From an uncultured Acetatifactor sp. (GTDB lineage: Bacteria > Bacillota > Clostridia > Lachnospirales > Lachnospiraceae): 64,000 nt of DNA. Below are positions 41,001 through 47,527 of the stretch, in pieces. The position numbers were made by a program, and so were the translations under genes. The stretch is taken from contig CANPWA010000001.1 in assembly GCA_947581865.1 (NCBI GenBank), positions 166,530 to 230,529 on the forward strand. The letters run 5' to 3'. Positions within the stretch are counted from its first letter, which is position 1; every line of letters starts with the position of its first letter. Under the pieces are notes generated by a model. That model was not told the origin of the DNA. It was given only the letters and a program-made list of their open reading frames with translations, and ran no database searches.

Positions 41001-42991
41001 AGGTGATCAAAGTTGACGCGGCACACAAAGTAACTGCAGTGGGCAGCGGATATGCGACCATCATCCTGACCGCGGCAGGCGACAAGACAGTGGTGGCGAA
41101 GATCCCCGTGTCTGTGGAGGACGGTCTGTTGAAGACCAACGTGACCACACTTACCGTAGATAAGGCAAAGACTTCCGGAGCACAGTTCGTAGTGGTTGGG
41201 GAGAATGCTGTCACAGGCATTGTTGTGGCTTCCGCTAAGAAGGGCAAAAACGGTGCCGATCAGAAGGATTGCTTTGCGATTGAAAATGTCAACGGCAATA
41301 TCTACACGATCAGCATCAAAGACAGTGGGACGACGATCCCCGTAGGTACCTACACGGTAGAGCTCAAGACCGACAATGAACTGCCCTTCGAGGCAATTAC
41401 TGTCAAAGTGATCGAGACCAAACCTGTTGTAAGCATCAAGCAGCCCAAGAAGGTAAACCTGTTCTACAAGACAGGCAGCCCTTCCGGAAACGGCACACTG
41501 ACCGCTTCTTCCAAACTGGCAGGCGTAACCCTGACCCAGAAGGATCCGGATAAGGATGACTTCAGACTGACGGCTACAAAGAGCGGCTACAATGTGGTCC
41601 TGAAAGGTTCCGCAGCAGGGAAGAAAGCAAACCAGATCAACAAAAAAGTGCCTGTGACCGTAAGCTTTGACGGCTACAAGAGCGCATACAACAAGGATAT
41701 GGTGATCAATGTTTCCATCCAGACGAAGGCTCCCAAGCTGGTTCTGGAGGTAGATAACAGAGTGCTGTATACACAGCTTGGCATCACCAGCACTCCGGTG
41801 CGCATTTTCAATAAGGACGAGAACACTTATGTGAGCGGAGCCGATGTGATCCTGGCAAACTCCAAGGCATCCTATGTGAATGCGAACAAGGCATTCTATC
41901 TTGAGGAGGAGAACGGTGAGTATATCCTCCACGCGGATAAGAGCGGAAGCGCTAAGATCAGCGTACAGGATGCTGACTGGGCACAGGAAGTAGTCATCAG
42001 CCAGCCGATCACTGTGAACAAGAGTAAGCCCAGGGTAACCATCGCGGCTTCCAAGCTGAACGGTTATGCAGACTTTACCGGGCTGGAGCAGTCCACCGCA
42101 GTGATCAGCGTAAAGAACGCGCTGGATTATAAAGTCAAGAATCTGACTCTGACCGGTGCAAACTCTCAGGCAACCGAGCTGTTAAGGTACATGGACTATG
42201 AAGTTGCCGAGAATGACCTCGGACAGCAGGTACTGGTTCTGACCCTGAGCAGACAGCTCCCTGTGGGATACAACGGCAAGTGTATCTTCAACGGAACTTA
42301 CAGATTTACAGCGAATTTCGGATTGAATAAGCTGGGCGACATGAAGGCGGATGTGAGAGTTACCATATCTCCTACCCTGAACATTACCACGAAGCAGAAG
42401 GGCAGCATTGATCTGGTGAACAGAACAGGAAGCTCCATCACCCTGACTCCTGCCATCAGAAACCTCAACGGTATTATTGTCGGCATGAGCCTTGCCGATG
42501 ATGCAAGCAACCAGTTTGATGTGGAATGGGACAGCGCAAAGGGTGCGGCTGTCATAACCGCAAAAGAAGAGATCGATCTGAAGAAGGGGACCAGATATAA
42601 AGTGACTCCGATCTATGAGATCGAGCTGGAGTATGGCACTGTGGAAGTGACCGGAAGATCCTTCAATATTGTTCCCAAGCAGTCCACCGTGAAGACCACA
42701 GCGCTCTCTGTACTGGAGACCAGACTTTCTACCGGCAGCCCTGCAATGACGACAGTTGTTGCAACCTCTCCTGCAAAGGCAGAGATCCTGGGCATGACTC
42801 AGGTGAGCGAGCTTGACAGATTTGAGATCGATTACGATGCACAGAGCGGCAACCTGGCAGTTTATGTACTGGACGGTGCGGCAGTAAAGACGGGTACGAC
42901 CTATAGGATCGCGGTTGAACTTGAGGTGAAGGATGCCGGTGTAAACACCAAGGCACAGAAGATCACCATTCCCGTAAAGGTTGTTCAGTAA
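32084..42991 (+). CDS. Giant secreted bifunctional pectinase: CE8 pectin methylesterase + PL9 pectate lyase + accessory and Ig-like domains (3635 aa)
   Basis: Signal peptide MSKKLKKQLGKIMSVILSVAMLVGTLPADLLGGIASVSAAE; CE8 motifs VGEGKDFSTIAEAV, QDTLYTGD, VDYICGDG, LVRAW; PL9 motifs YVAPNGQSTNDGS, DADGFAAKL, NADDGWDLFAK; RBS GGGAGGAAAGG. Confidence 0.88.
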   Translation: MSKKLKKQLGKIMSVILSVAMLVGTLPADLLGGIASVSAAENADAAAKITYEQGEWAADGETQSRTTTWEFVTKSQEAGDSFTGATINEGDTACGITALAGKVSVKMTGQGFTLGADASASLPLDKDTTSVVLKITMASTSSGRAITVGDAESVVLAHGKELKKGEEYTSEALGAGYMTVADDGTKTLKLTNGIVEGGSAGDSKIGQITIVETKAAGGSEEGGGGESGGGGDTGNTDTESKTYVLESKDLAAFAQNAKQDSETETAGTDGFFTLIYSTKSAINESSKTWTDGYTSGQRINFGGKADVKKNSIKFTTTNAATVKIWFVQGGSDNRQMVILNEGGTEVTATALEGMAQNSPYYGELELEDAGTYYLGGKTGNNYIYKVEVDVAGESGGETPANVEATVTVENKELLSEGDTIKLVDAEGKEVAVTDGGKVTLTVGAAYTAAVKTAEGTAKEGFGAKINGENSVTAAADTTELKITVISTKAEVTPSITFAEGSDFGTNKLYAVNGTKKEVELKNGEAALLEKETLYSLVVKDAEGKTLAAWKADANASGKAEFTTSAEEKQTVAIVLTKVANVKVTPVIEGKDLLGTSNKVVLTVGGDSVEVVSGKELSLLASTTYDIEIKDANGKKVDSLEALVDSKKTYTTGAEDGAEVTIVVNVPVTKKTTWDKFAKTDGTPELGQELPSNPGILYQERGTSSGCSYDGTLRFRPGVVLYLLLQDSTTKVTYAQTCSATNAGRPTYVGGKDSGYQVEMTSTESSVTIDDVTDLVVTLDGKRYLPIESGGDVKIKSITLTEYSPVNEVTVSGTVSGVSGKNITEIKFKNLDNPKAELVKAVLDGSGKYTAKLRRVAGRTNYAAVISAVGYKIDDANDADKFTLLGNDATATQDFSIAEAPVATVSGKITGITDVKGDLGVSLIPDNTALAPIELTVTKGANNEYTYKDAVLEAGRKYTVELTNADDFEVTGEFSVAKDETTHDIAATPRTTYEVSGKLVTSDKKTANVTKITFTNMDKKEYSYTFDVKDGAYTAKLRTAEYETSVDGSDYTAFDHVSVKDAAVTNDVYLQGAVDTSAVEYKAEVTVGEGKDFSTIAEAVAYISRMTRTDDQRVTIVLEKGKVYREQLVIDTPNITIKGNGSTITWYYGVGFSYYSAKLSSDGKSAYYDEAYAVDKYTKTTISQNPGHWGATVNLLAGAKGFAAEDLTFENSLNRYMTKEEIADGADGNTDAGVTRRTDENIDVLSKKAKERACVLYIQADDTTYKNCNLLSRQDTLYTGDADENSYFLNCTIEGNVDYICGDGNPVFDKCTLSMYGYPEASTGAYIVANKAKAKHGYLFNNCKIVQSSQKGLLPTTENILVRAWDAGTVVWLNTEVATADMISAVGYADMNATVAASHYYEYNTHTPDGKAVDVSGRPAAGVTIMTKAEAEAVELTSYFDGWKPLYYEGKIMLNDLNLKITAPVAGEAPDTSVSLSQTGVTLKSQNVTWYEEGASEAFTGAAFGDETVYVAKVDLQLDSIYGFGPKLNVAGDSAALGVDYTENKDGSVTVSVRYATGITGLYDIDLSQGLKKGVEYPGGISVLEDMAAKGNTTVDGVEYPHTVQGTGNPSPNKGEIPASGAVLVLNAEKDGKLTVVSTTTGKTLHFVHGSDKTDELNTSPSAAATYTFSVTKGETYYFYGDGTKVVLASIVVNYSDAKPGDWSKVAAPEIVDVAVGQIGAADTNGAKPGEIKVRAKGLISLNGGDKIEVDMIDARGNVVDTQINGAKNYTAKEPVAEVTFTPTASGEYTFIARLVRSGEKDKTSAESKAAAFVLPMGHAVIASVTNKCAAADAKDGDLTGALEVVWSKVPEARSYTVTVVTSAKTYTVDTTSLSTVVKELPVGETVTVSVTAHGGDEKNVSVPSKEDRDLGEYKVTNQNNRTWTYAAFGSGVDTKNNSATPKFGADGNLESVNVKSTGGKGKIVPGSTDGLAYYYTAIDPATENFTLTAKVSVNTWTLSNGQDGFGMMVADAVGEDGNGTAFWNNSYQLLSSKIEYYWDASANEGKGAVTTSSEYPKYTMKLGLGWTAKEGTTLTDVNKIAAGQQSMPANFSTTSGTLETYAPQNGKDKGEYNIVGKRTALADKSAEATQKEKDILSLTEFTLQIQRNNTGYILRYLNEKNEVINEKTFYDDDRNKLTQIDKKNIYVGFFASRNADITVSDITLTTILPEEDDAAAAKEITYVDPDYKILSAVTSNSEEYELVYYGNADGKLTIVDAKGNLLAQSLEVSAKKKYSFGSKLDEGTNKFEIVFVPNSDYVPGDNQKLSNYNKWVSSHKVEYRRLGDVIYVAPNGQSTNDGSENSPVDVYTAVAYAAPGQTIYLAGGTYNLEDPILIDRGHDGTAKQPIKMLAKNTDQSNRPIFNFSNQKDQSVTSFTMAADYWHFKGFDVTKSPNAQKGIQVSGDHNVLELLKTYENGNTGIQISRYLGSDSYADWPSYNTVLNCTSYLNADAGYEDADGFAAKLTVADGNRFVGCIAAYNADDGWDLFAKVQSGSIGSVTIENCLAFKNGYVMDETHTQVINAGNGNGFKMGGDSMSGYHVLKNSVAFGNKAKGIDSNSCPDIQIYNSTSFDNESNNVAFYTNTAVNTDYYAEGILSLKTSNAVAENIKPVGTQNNNKIYGASNYYFNGSKSVNSEGKEASLDWFVNTDMESGIKGITRKTDGTIDMGDFLKLSEKAPANVGARLYESTSADEVLVASAEVDVYAGTVNTLAEVKLPEELQEEGYSWKYPETLTSVFAGTSVEFIAAAENKADRAVTVNFVEVTGVALELDEEALPLIGEDEVEITVVPVTAPEIDLEDVQNAPEVTLTLSETSRLGLSIANAEGSKDVWTVKRAANSGEGLAKLTAKITAAKSGTKTVTKQVSCSFITRAAENTISYKITDQTDGITIEGTDTAADKVTMTSKDSFTLSELKASLTGKAAANTKVNVSVSDTKVIKVDAAHKVTAVGSGYATIILTAAGDKTVVAKIPVSVEDGLLKTNVTTLTVDKAKTSGAQFVVVGENAVTGIVVASAKKGKNGADQKDCFAIENVNGNIYTISIKDSGTTIPVGTYTVELKTDNELPFEAITVKVIETKPVVSIKQPKKVNLFYKTGSPSGNGTLTASSKLAGVTLTQKDPDKDDFRLTATKSGYNVVLKGSAAGKKANQINKKVPVTVSFDGYKSAYNKDMVINVSIQTKAPKLVLEVDNRVLYTQLGITSTPVRIFNKDENTYVSGADVILANSKASYVNANKAFYLEEENGEYILHADKSGSAKISVQDADWAQEVVISQPITVNKSKPRVTIAASKLNGYADFTGLEQSTAVISVKNALDYKVKNLTLTGANSQATELLRYMDYEVAENDLGQQVLVLTLSRQLPVGYNGKCIFNGTYRFTANFGLNKLGDMKADVRVTISPTLNITTKQKGSIDLVNRTGSSITLTPAIRNLNGIIVGMSLADDASNQFDVEWDSAKGAAVITAKEEIDLKKGTRYKVTPIYEIELEYGTVEVTGRSFNIVPKQSTVKTTALSVLETRLSTGSPAMTTVVATSPAKAEILGMTQVSELDRFEIDYDAQSGNLAVYVLDGAAVKTGTTYRIAVELEVKDAGVNTKAQKITIPVKVVQ

Positions 42992-43045
42992 TCTGACCGG
43001 AGGCTGTTGATCGGACAGATGTAAGGAAATGATAGTGTAATACGG

Positions 43046-43080
43046 CAGGGGACGCTGCATATGCAGCGTCCCCTGTTTTT
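43046..43080 (+). terminator. Rho-independent terminator
   Basis: Perfect 30-nt palindrome CAGGGGACGCTGCAT/ATGCAGCGTCCCCTG followed by TTTTT. Confidence 0.9.
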
Positions 43081-43143
43081 GTTTGCCGGATAGGAAATTC
43101 TGAGGAAGTGTAATATTTACATGGCAATTTCTTTGGTTATATA

Positions 43144-43157
43144 GTATAATGTTATAC
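43144..43157. promoter_or_regulatory. TATAAT -10 box (43145-43150) embedded in inverted repeat GTATAA-TG-TTATAC
   Basis: IR overlaps the probable -10; the -35 (TGGCAA) is weak. Confidence 0.45.
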
Positions 43158-43252
43158 ACTAGGATATTATGTGGAATGTTTGGCATTATCCGGTTTCAAA
43201 TGGGGTATTCGGGGAATTTATCCCCGAAGCAGAAAAGGAAAGAGAGGGTGAA

Positions 43253-46200
43253 ATGAGAAAAGGAATGATTCAGAAAATGAGGAAAGGCATAGCCTGCCTG
43301 ATGACGGCAGCGATGCTCATGGGGAGCGTCGCGGTGGATAGTCTTGCGCTGACGGCAAGGGCGCAGGCATCGATCGTCGTGACAAAACAGAGGGGTTATG
43401 AGGAGGGCGCCTATGTGGAATGGGAGCCTGTGGAAGGCGCTGACGGCTACATCGTTTATACTTCCACGGATAGTACGGTCTGGCAGGAGATCGACGATGA
43501 ATTGATAAGGAGCTATGGAAGCTATATGCGCGCGGATGCCCTCGGGCTGACTGCGGGCACCTGGCAGATCAAGATCGAGGCGGCGACCTTCGACTCCAAC
43601 AGGCAGAAGACGGGGACTGTGACGGAGCAGATTGTGACTGTGGAGGTGACAGCCCATGACCGCAGCGGATACGCATGGGCAGATGGCGGCACCGCATCCG
43701 GCGCGTACAATGAGGACGGAACGCTTAAGGAAAATGCCAATGTGGTTTATGTGACGGAGGCGACGAAGGATACGGTCAGCCTTGAGGTGGCCGGCGCGTC
43801 AAGCAATCCCTGTGTGGGCGTTCAGGAAATTTTAAACGGCTACAAGAAGAAAAAAGAGACAAAACCCTTGGCGATCCGTATCATCGGAAATGTCACGGAT
43901 CCCACTGTGACGGACAAGGGAGATCTTGTGATAGATTCAAATGCCGGACCCATCACCATAGAAGGTGTGGGTGAGGACGCGGTGGCAAACGGCTGGGGGC
44001 TGCGCCTGAAGAATGCCGTGGATGTGGAAGTCCGCAACCTCGCTTTTATGAACTGCGACAGCAGCGAGGGCGACAATGTGGGTCTGCAGCAGAACAACCG
44101 GCATGTGTGGGTACATCACAATGATTTCTTCTACGGACAGGCGGGCAGCGATGCGGATCAGGTGAAGGGCGACGGCATGCTGGATTGTAAGAAGTCCGAC
44201 TGGATCACCATGTCCTATAACCATTTCTGGGACAGCGGAAAGAGCTGTCTGCTGGGATTGGAAGAGAATGACAATGACCTGCATGTGACCTATCATCACA
44301 ACTGGTTTGACCATTCCGATTCCAGACATCCCAGGATCCGTTTCTTTACCACCCATGTCTACAACAATTACTATGACGGAAATGCCAAGTATGGCGTGGG
44401 AGCAGCCAAGGGCGGAGCCTCCGTGTTTGTGGAGAACAACTATTACAGAAACTGCCCGTATCCCATGCTGATCTCCATGCAGGGTTCAGACCTGTGGGAT
44501 GAAGCAAAGCAGCAGAATGTGGCTGCCAACGGTACCTTCAGCAGCGAGGACGGCAGTATCATCAAGGCTTACGGCAATCTTATCAACGGTCAGGAAGCCA
44601 CCGGAAGCGTGATAGACGAAAACAGCCGGTTTATCGCTTATTTGGCGGAGGATGACCCTGACACTCCCTGGGATGAGTCGGTAGAGTTTGATGCCTATGT
44701 GGCCTCCTCCAGAGATGAGAAGGTTCCCGAGACGGTTAAGACGGTGCAGGGAGAGCACACCTACAATAATTTTGATACGGCAGAGGATTTTTATGAGTAT
44801 ACTCCCGATCCTGCCCGGGATGTACCTGAGATCGTAAAGGCACATGCGGGGCGTGTGGACGGCGGAGATTTACAGTGGACCTTTGACAATGCAAAGGATG
44901 ATACTTCCTATGCTCTCAACCAGGGGTTAAAGGATGCAGTGACAGGTTATACTTCCAAGCTGGTGTCTGTGGGCGGCATTTTGGGAGCTTCCGTGAAGAT
45001 TTATTACACCGTTACTTTTGATCCCGGCAATGGGGAGGCGGTTACAGAGCAGCAGGTAGAGGCGAATCATCCGGTGCCCAGACCCGCTGATCCCCAGACA
45101 TTGCCCGAGGGCAAAGTAAGTTTCGACGGCTGGTACAATGGCAGCACAAAGTGGGATTTTTCCAAGGGTGTGACAGGCGATATGACCCTTGTGGGAAAAT
45201 GGCTGGCGGAGGGAGAAAGCTCCGGAGGCGGTGAAGGCGGAAGCGGTGAAGAGGGCGGTACCGGCGGTACGCCCATCGGCACGGAGACGATCATCCACGA
45301 TTTCACCAAGTCCGGGAAGTCCAGCAAGTATTTTGCAATATCCGGAAATATGAAGAGCAGCGTGGGTACTTCGGGTACTTATGAGAACACGACCTATCAG
45401 GGGAATGGTTTAAAACTGGAAACTGCCACGCAGATCACCTTCACCACGACCACTGCGGCAAAACTGGTTCTGGTGCTTGAGAGCGGTTTTGCCGGGAAAG
45501 TGAAAGTGGACGGACAGTCCCTGACCGCCGCAGCCGGCGTGCTGGAGACGGATATTGAGGCAGGATCCCACAGCATTGCCAAGGGAGGTTCTACCCAGCT
45601 GTATGCCATCTATGTGATTCCCGACGGCAGCCAGCCGGCGCCTTCCGTGGAGTACACTATAACGGTGGATAAAGGGGACGGTTCCGGTACGGTACAGTTT
45701 AAGGTCAAAGAGGGAGAGCAGATCACATTAAAAGAGCTGCCCACACCTGTCAGGGATGGTTATACCTTCCTCCGCTGGGAGAACGAGGCAGGAGAGGAGA
45801 TCGTACTGCCCTACACCCCTGTCGGGGATATGACGATAAAGGCAGTCTGGCAGCAAAATTCCACAGAGGATCCGGTGGATCCCGGTGATCAGGACACGCC
45901 CGAAGAGGGGCTGCATGTGGAGCTGCGCGATCCCGGGGAAGAGTATGTCTACACCGGCAGCGCCGTCAAGCCTGCGATCCTTGTGACCAACAACGGCGTG
46001 GAGCTCACCGAGGGAACGGACTACACCGTGAAGTACAGCGGCAATGTCAAGGCGAGCACGACAAAGAACAAGGCAAAGATCACCGTGACCGGCAAGGGCA
46101 ACCTTACCGGCAGCGCTTCCACCACCTTTGAGATCCTGCCCAAGGACATCAATGACGAGGACGTGGAAGAGGGGACCATCACGGTGGTGAAGAACACCAA

Positions 46201-47479
46201 GCCGGCTCCTGTGCTGGTCTACAACAACATGAAGCTGGGAAGCAAAGACTACACCGTAAAGGACAATCGTAAATTTACGGAGGACGGTCAGATCACCGTG
46301 ACCGGCAAGGGCAACTACACCGGAGAGAGAACGCTCGACGTGACAGTGAAGACGACAAAGAAGGAAGTAAAGAAATTCACCGTCACTCTGCAGAACGTGA
46401 AGCTGACCTACAACGGTGAGGAGCAGAAGATCCCCTTCACCGTGAAGGACTCCGCGAGCAAGGAAGTGCTGACGGAAGGGGAAGACTATCTGGTGCTGTA
46501 TCCGGAGAACGTGACGGATGCGGGGAGCAGGAAGTTCACGGTGGTAGGGACCGGAGACTATACGGGAAGCGTGACCAAGAGCTACACCATCAGACCCCTG
46601 GCTGCGGCGGCAGGAAGCATGACGGCAGAAGGAGTGGATGAGGAAGGCTATGAGTATGTAAGGACCGGCGTGACCGTGGGAGAGGATCTTGTGGTGCGCT
46701 GCACCGCAGACGGTGCGGCTGCGGAACTGACGGAGGGCAGGGACTATAAGATCAGCTATACCAACAACCGCAAGGCGGGAACGGCGAAGTATACAGTGGT
46801 CTTCCAGGGCAACTACAAGGGAACGAAGGCGCTGACGGGAAGCTTCAGGATCCTGCCCGCGACGCTGGAGGAAGCGCAGGTGAGCAGCGCGGACAAGGTA
46901 TACAGCGGCAAGAAGGGGACCTATGTGTCCAAGCCGGTGGTGACCATCGGGGATGTGGCGCTGGGAAGCGGAGATTACACGGTAAAATACTATAAGGACG
47001 CGGCAATGGAGCAGGAGATCACCGGGAAGAACAAGCTGGAGCTGGGAGCGGAAGAGAACGAGGCGACAGTGTATGTGAAGGTGAGCGGCAAGGGCAACTA
47101 TGCGAAGGAAGGCTCGGTGGCGACGGGAGAGTACCGTGTAGTGCGCAGGTCGTCTGCCCAGTATGATCTTTCCAAGGCGAGAGTGACGGTGCTGGATGCG
47201 CAGGGGAAGAAGACCACGAAGGTGGAGTACACGGGAGAGAAGCTGGAGCCCGCAGTCAAAGTAGAGTACAAGATCAAAGGGAAATACGAGACAGTAGGGG
47301 AAGAGAACTACAGCGTGGAATATGTGAACAATGTGAACAAAGGCAGGGCGAGCATCATCCTGACCGCGGAAGGTGAGCAGTATGTGGGAGGAAAGACCGT
47401 GACCTTTAACATCGTGGCAAAGAACGTGAGAAAGGTAACGGATCTGTTCAAGGATCTGTTTGCCCGGCTCGAAAACTGA
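43253..47479 (+). CDS. Secreted PL1 family pectate lyase with InlB-type B-repeats and C-terminal repeated domains
   Basis: Signal peptide MRKGMIQKMRKGIACLMTAAMLMGSVAVDSLALTARA; GWGLRLKNAVDVEVRNLAF, DQVKGDGMLDCKKSDWITMSYNHFWD, TYHHNWFDHSDSRHPRIRF; VTFDPGNGEAV...FDGWYNGSTKWDFSKGVTGDMTLVGKW. Confidence 0.92.
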   Translation: MRKGMIQKMRKGIACLMTAAMLMGSVAVDSLALTARAQASIVVTKQRGYEEGAYVEWEPVEGADGYIVYTSTDSTVWQEIDDELIRSYGSYMRADALGLTAGTWQIKIEAATFDSNRQKTGTVTEQIVTVEVTAHDRSGYAWADGGTASGAYNEDGTLKENANVVYVTEATKDTVSLEVAGASSNPCVGVQEILNGYKKKKETKPLAIRIIGNVTDPTVTDKGDLVIDSNAGPITIEGVGEDAVANGWGLRLKNAVDVEVRNLAFMNCDSSEGDNVGLQQNNRHVWVHHNDFFYGQAGSDADQVKGDGMLDCKKSDWITMSYNHFWDSGKSCLLGLEENDNDLHVTYHHNWFDHSDSRHPRIRFFTTHVYNNYYDGNAKYGVGAAKGGASVFVENNYYRNCPYPMLISMQGSDLWDEAKQQNVAANGTFSSEDGSIIKAYGNLINGQEATGSVIDENSRFIAYLAEDDPDTPWDESVEFDAYVASSRDEKVPETVKTVQGEHTYNNFDTAEDFYEYTPDPARDVPEIVKAHAGRVDGGDLQWTFDNAKDDTSYALNQGLKDAVTGYTSKLVSVGGILGASVKIYYTVTFDPGNGEAVTEQQVEANHPVPRPADPQTLPEGKVSFDGWYNGSTKWDFSKGVTGDMTLVGKWLAEGESSGGGEGGSGEEGGTGGTPIGTETIIHDFTKSGKSSKYFAISGNMKSSVGTSGTYENTTYQGNGLKLETATQITFTTTTAAKLVLVLESGFAGKVKVDGQSLTAAAGVLETDIEAGSHSIAKGGSTQLYAIYVIPDGSQPAPSVEYTITVDKGDGSGTVQFKVKEGEQITLKELPTPVRDGYTFLRWENEAGEEIVLPYTPVGDMTIKAVWQQNSTEDPVDPGDQDTPEEGLHVELRDPGEEYVYTGSAVKPAILVTNNGVELTEGTDYTVKYSGNVKASTTKNKAKITVTGKGNLTGSASTTFEILPKDINDEDVEEGTITVVKNTKPAPVLVYNNMKLGSKDYTVKDNRKFTEDGQITVTGKGNYTGERTLDVTVKTTKKEVKKFTVTLQNVKLTYNGEEQKIPFTVKDSASKEVLTEGEDYLVLYPENVTDAGSRKFTVVGTGDYTGSVTKSYTIRPLAAAAGSMTAEGVDEEGYEYVRTGVTVGEDLVVRCTADGAAAELTEGRDYKISYTNNRKAGTAKYTVVFQGNYKGTKALTGSFRILPATLEEAQVSSADKVYSGKKGTYVSKPVVTIGDVALGSGDYTVKYYKDAAMEQEITGKNKLELGAEENEATVYVKVSGKGNYAKEGSVATGEYRVVRRSSAQYDLSKARVTVLDAQGKKTTKVEYTGEKLEPAVKVEYKIKGKYETVGEENYSVEYVNNVNKGRASIILTAEGEQYVGGKTVTFNIVAKNVRKVTDLFKDLFARLEN
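46079..46315 (+). repeat. Direct repeat ATCACCGTGACCGGCAAGGGCAAC within the C-terminal repeated domains
   Basis: 24-nt copies at 46079-46102 and 46292-46315; protein repeat ITVTGKGN(L/Y)TG. Confidence 0.85.
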
Positions 47480-47527
47480 TTTTTGAAAGAGGAAATGAAG
47501 CGATAAGGTTCCGCGAGGAGAAAGAGA

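Noticed and set aside
40154-41932. 592-aa antisense ORF in the Ig-like region of the giant protein
   Set aside because: Explained by repeated codon patterns in the sense strand.
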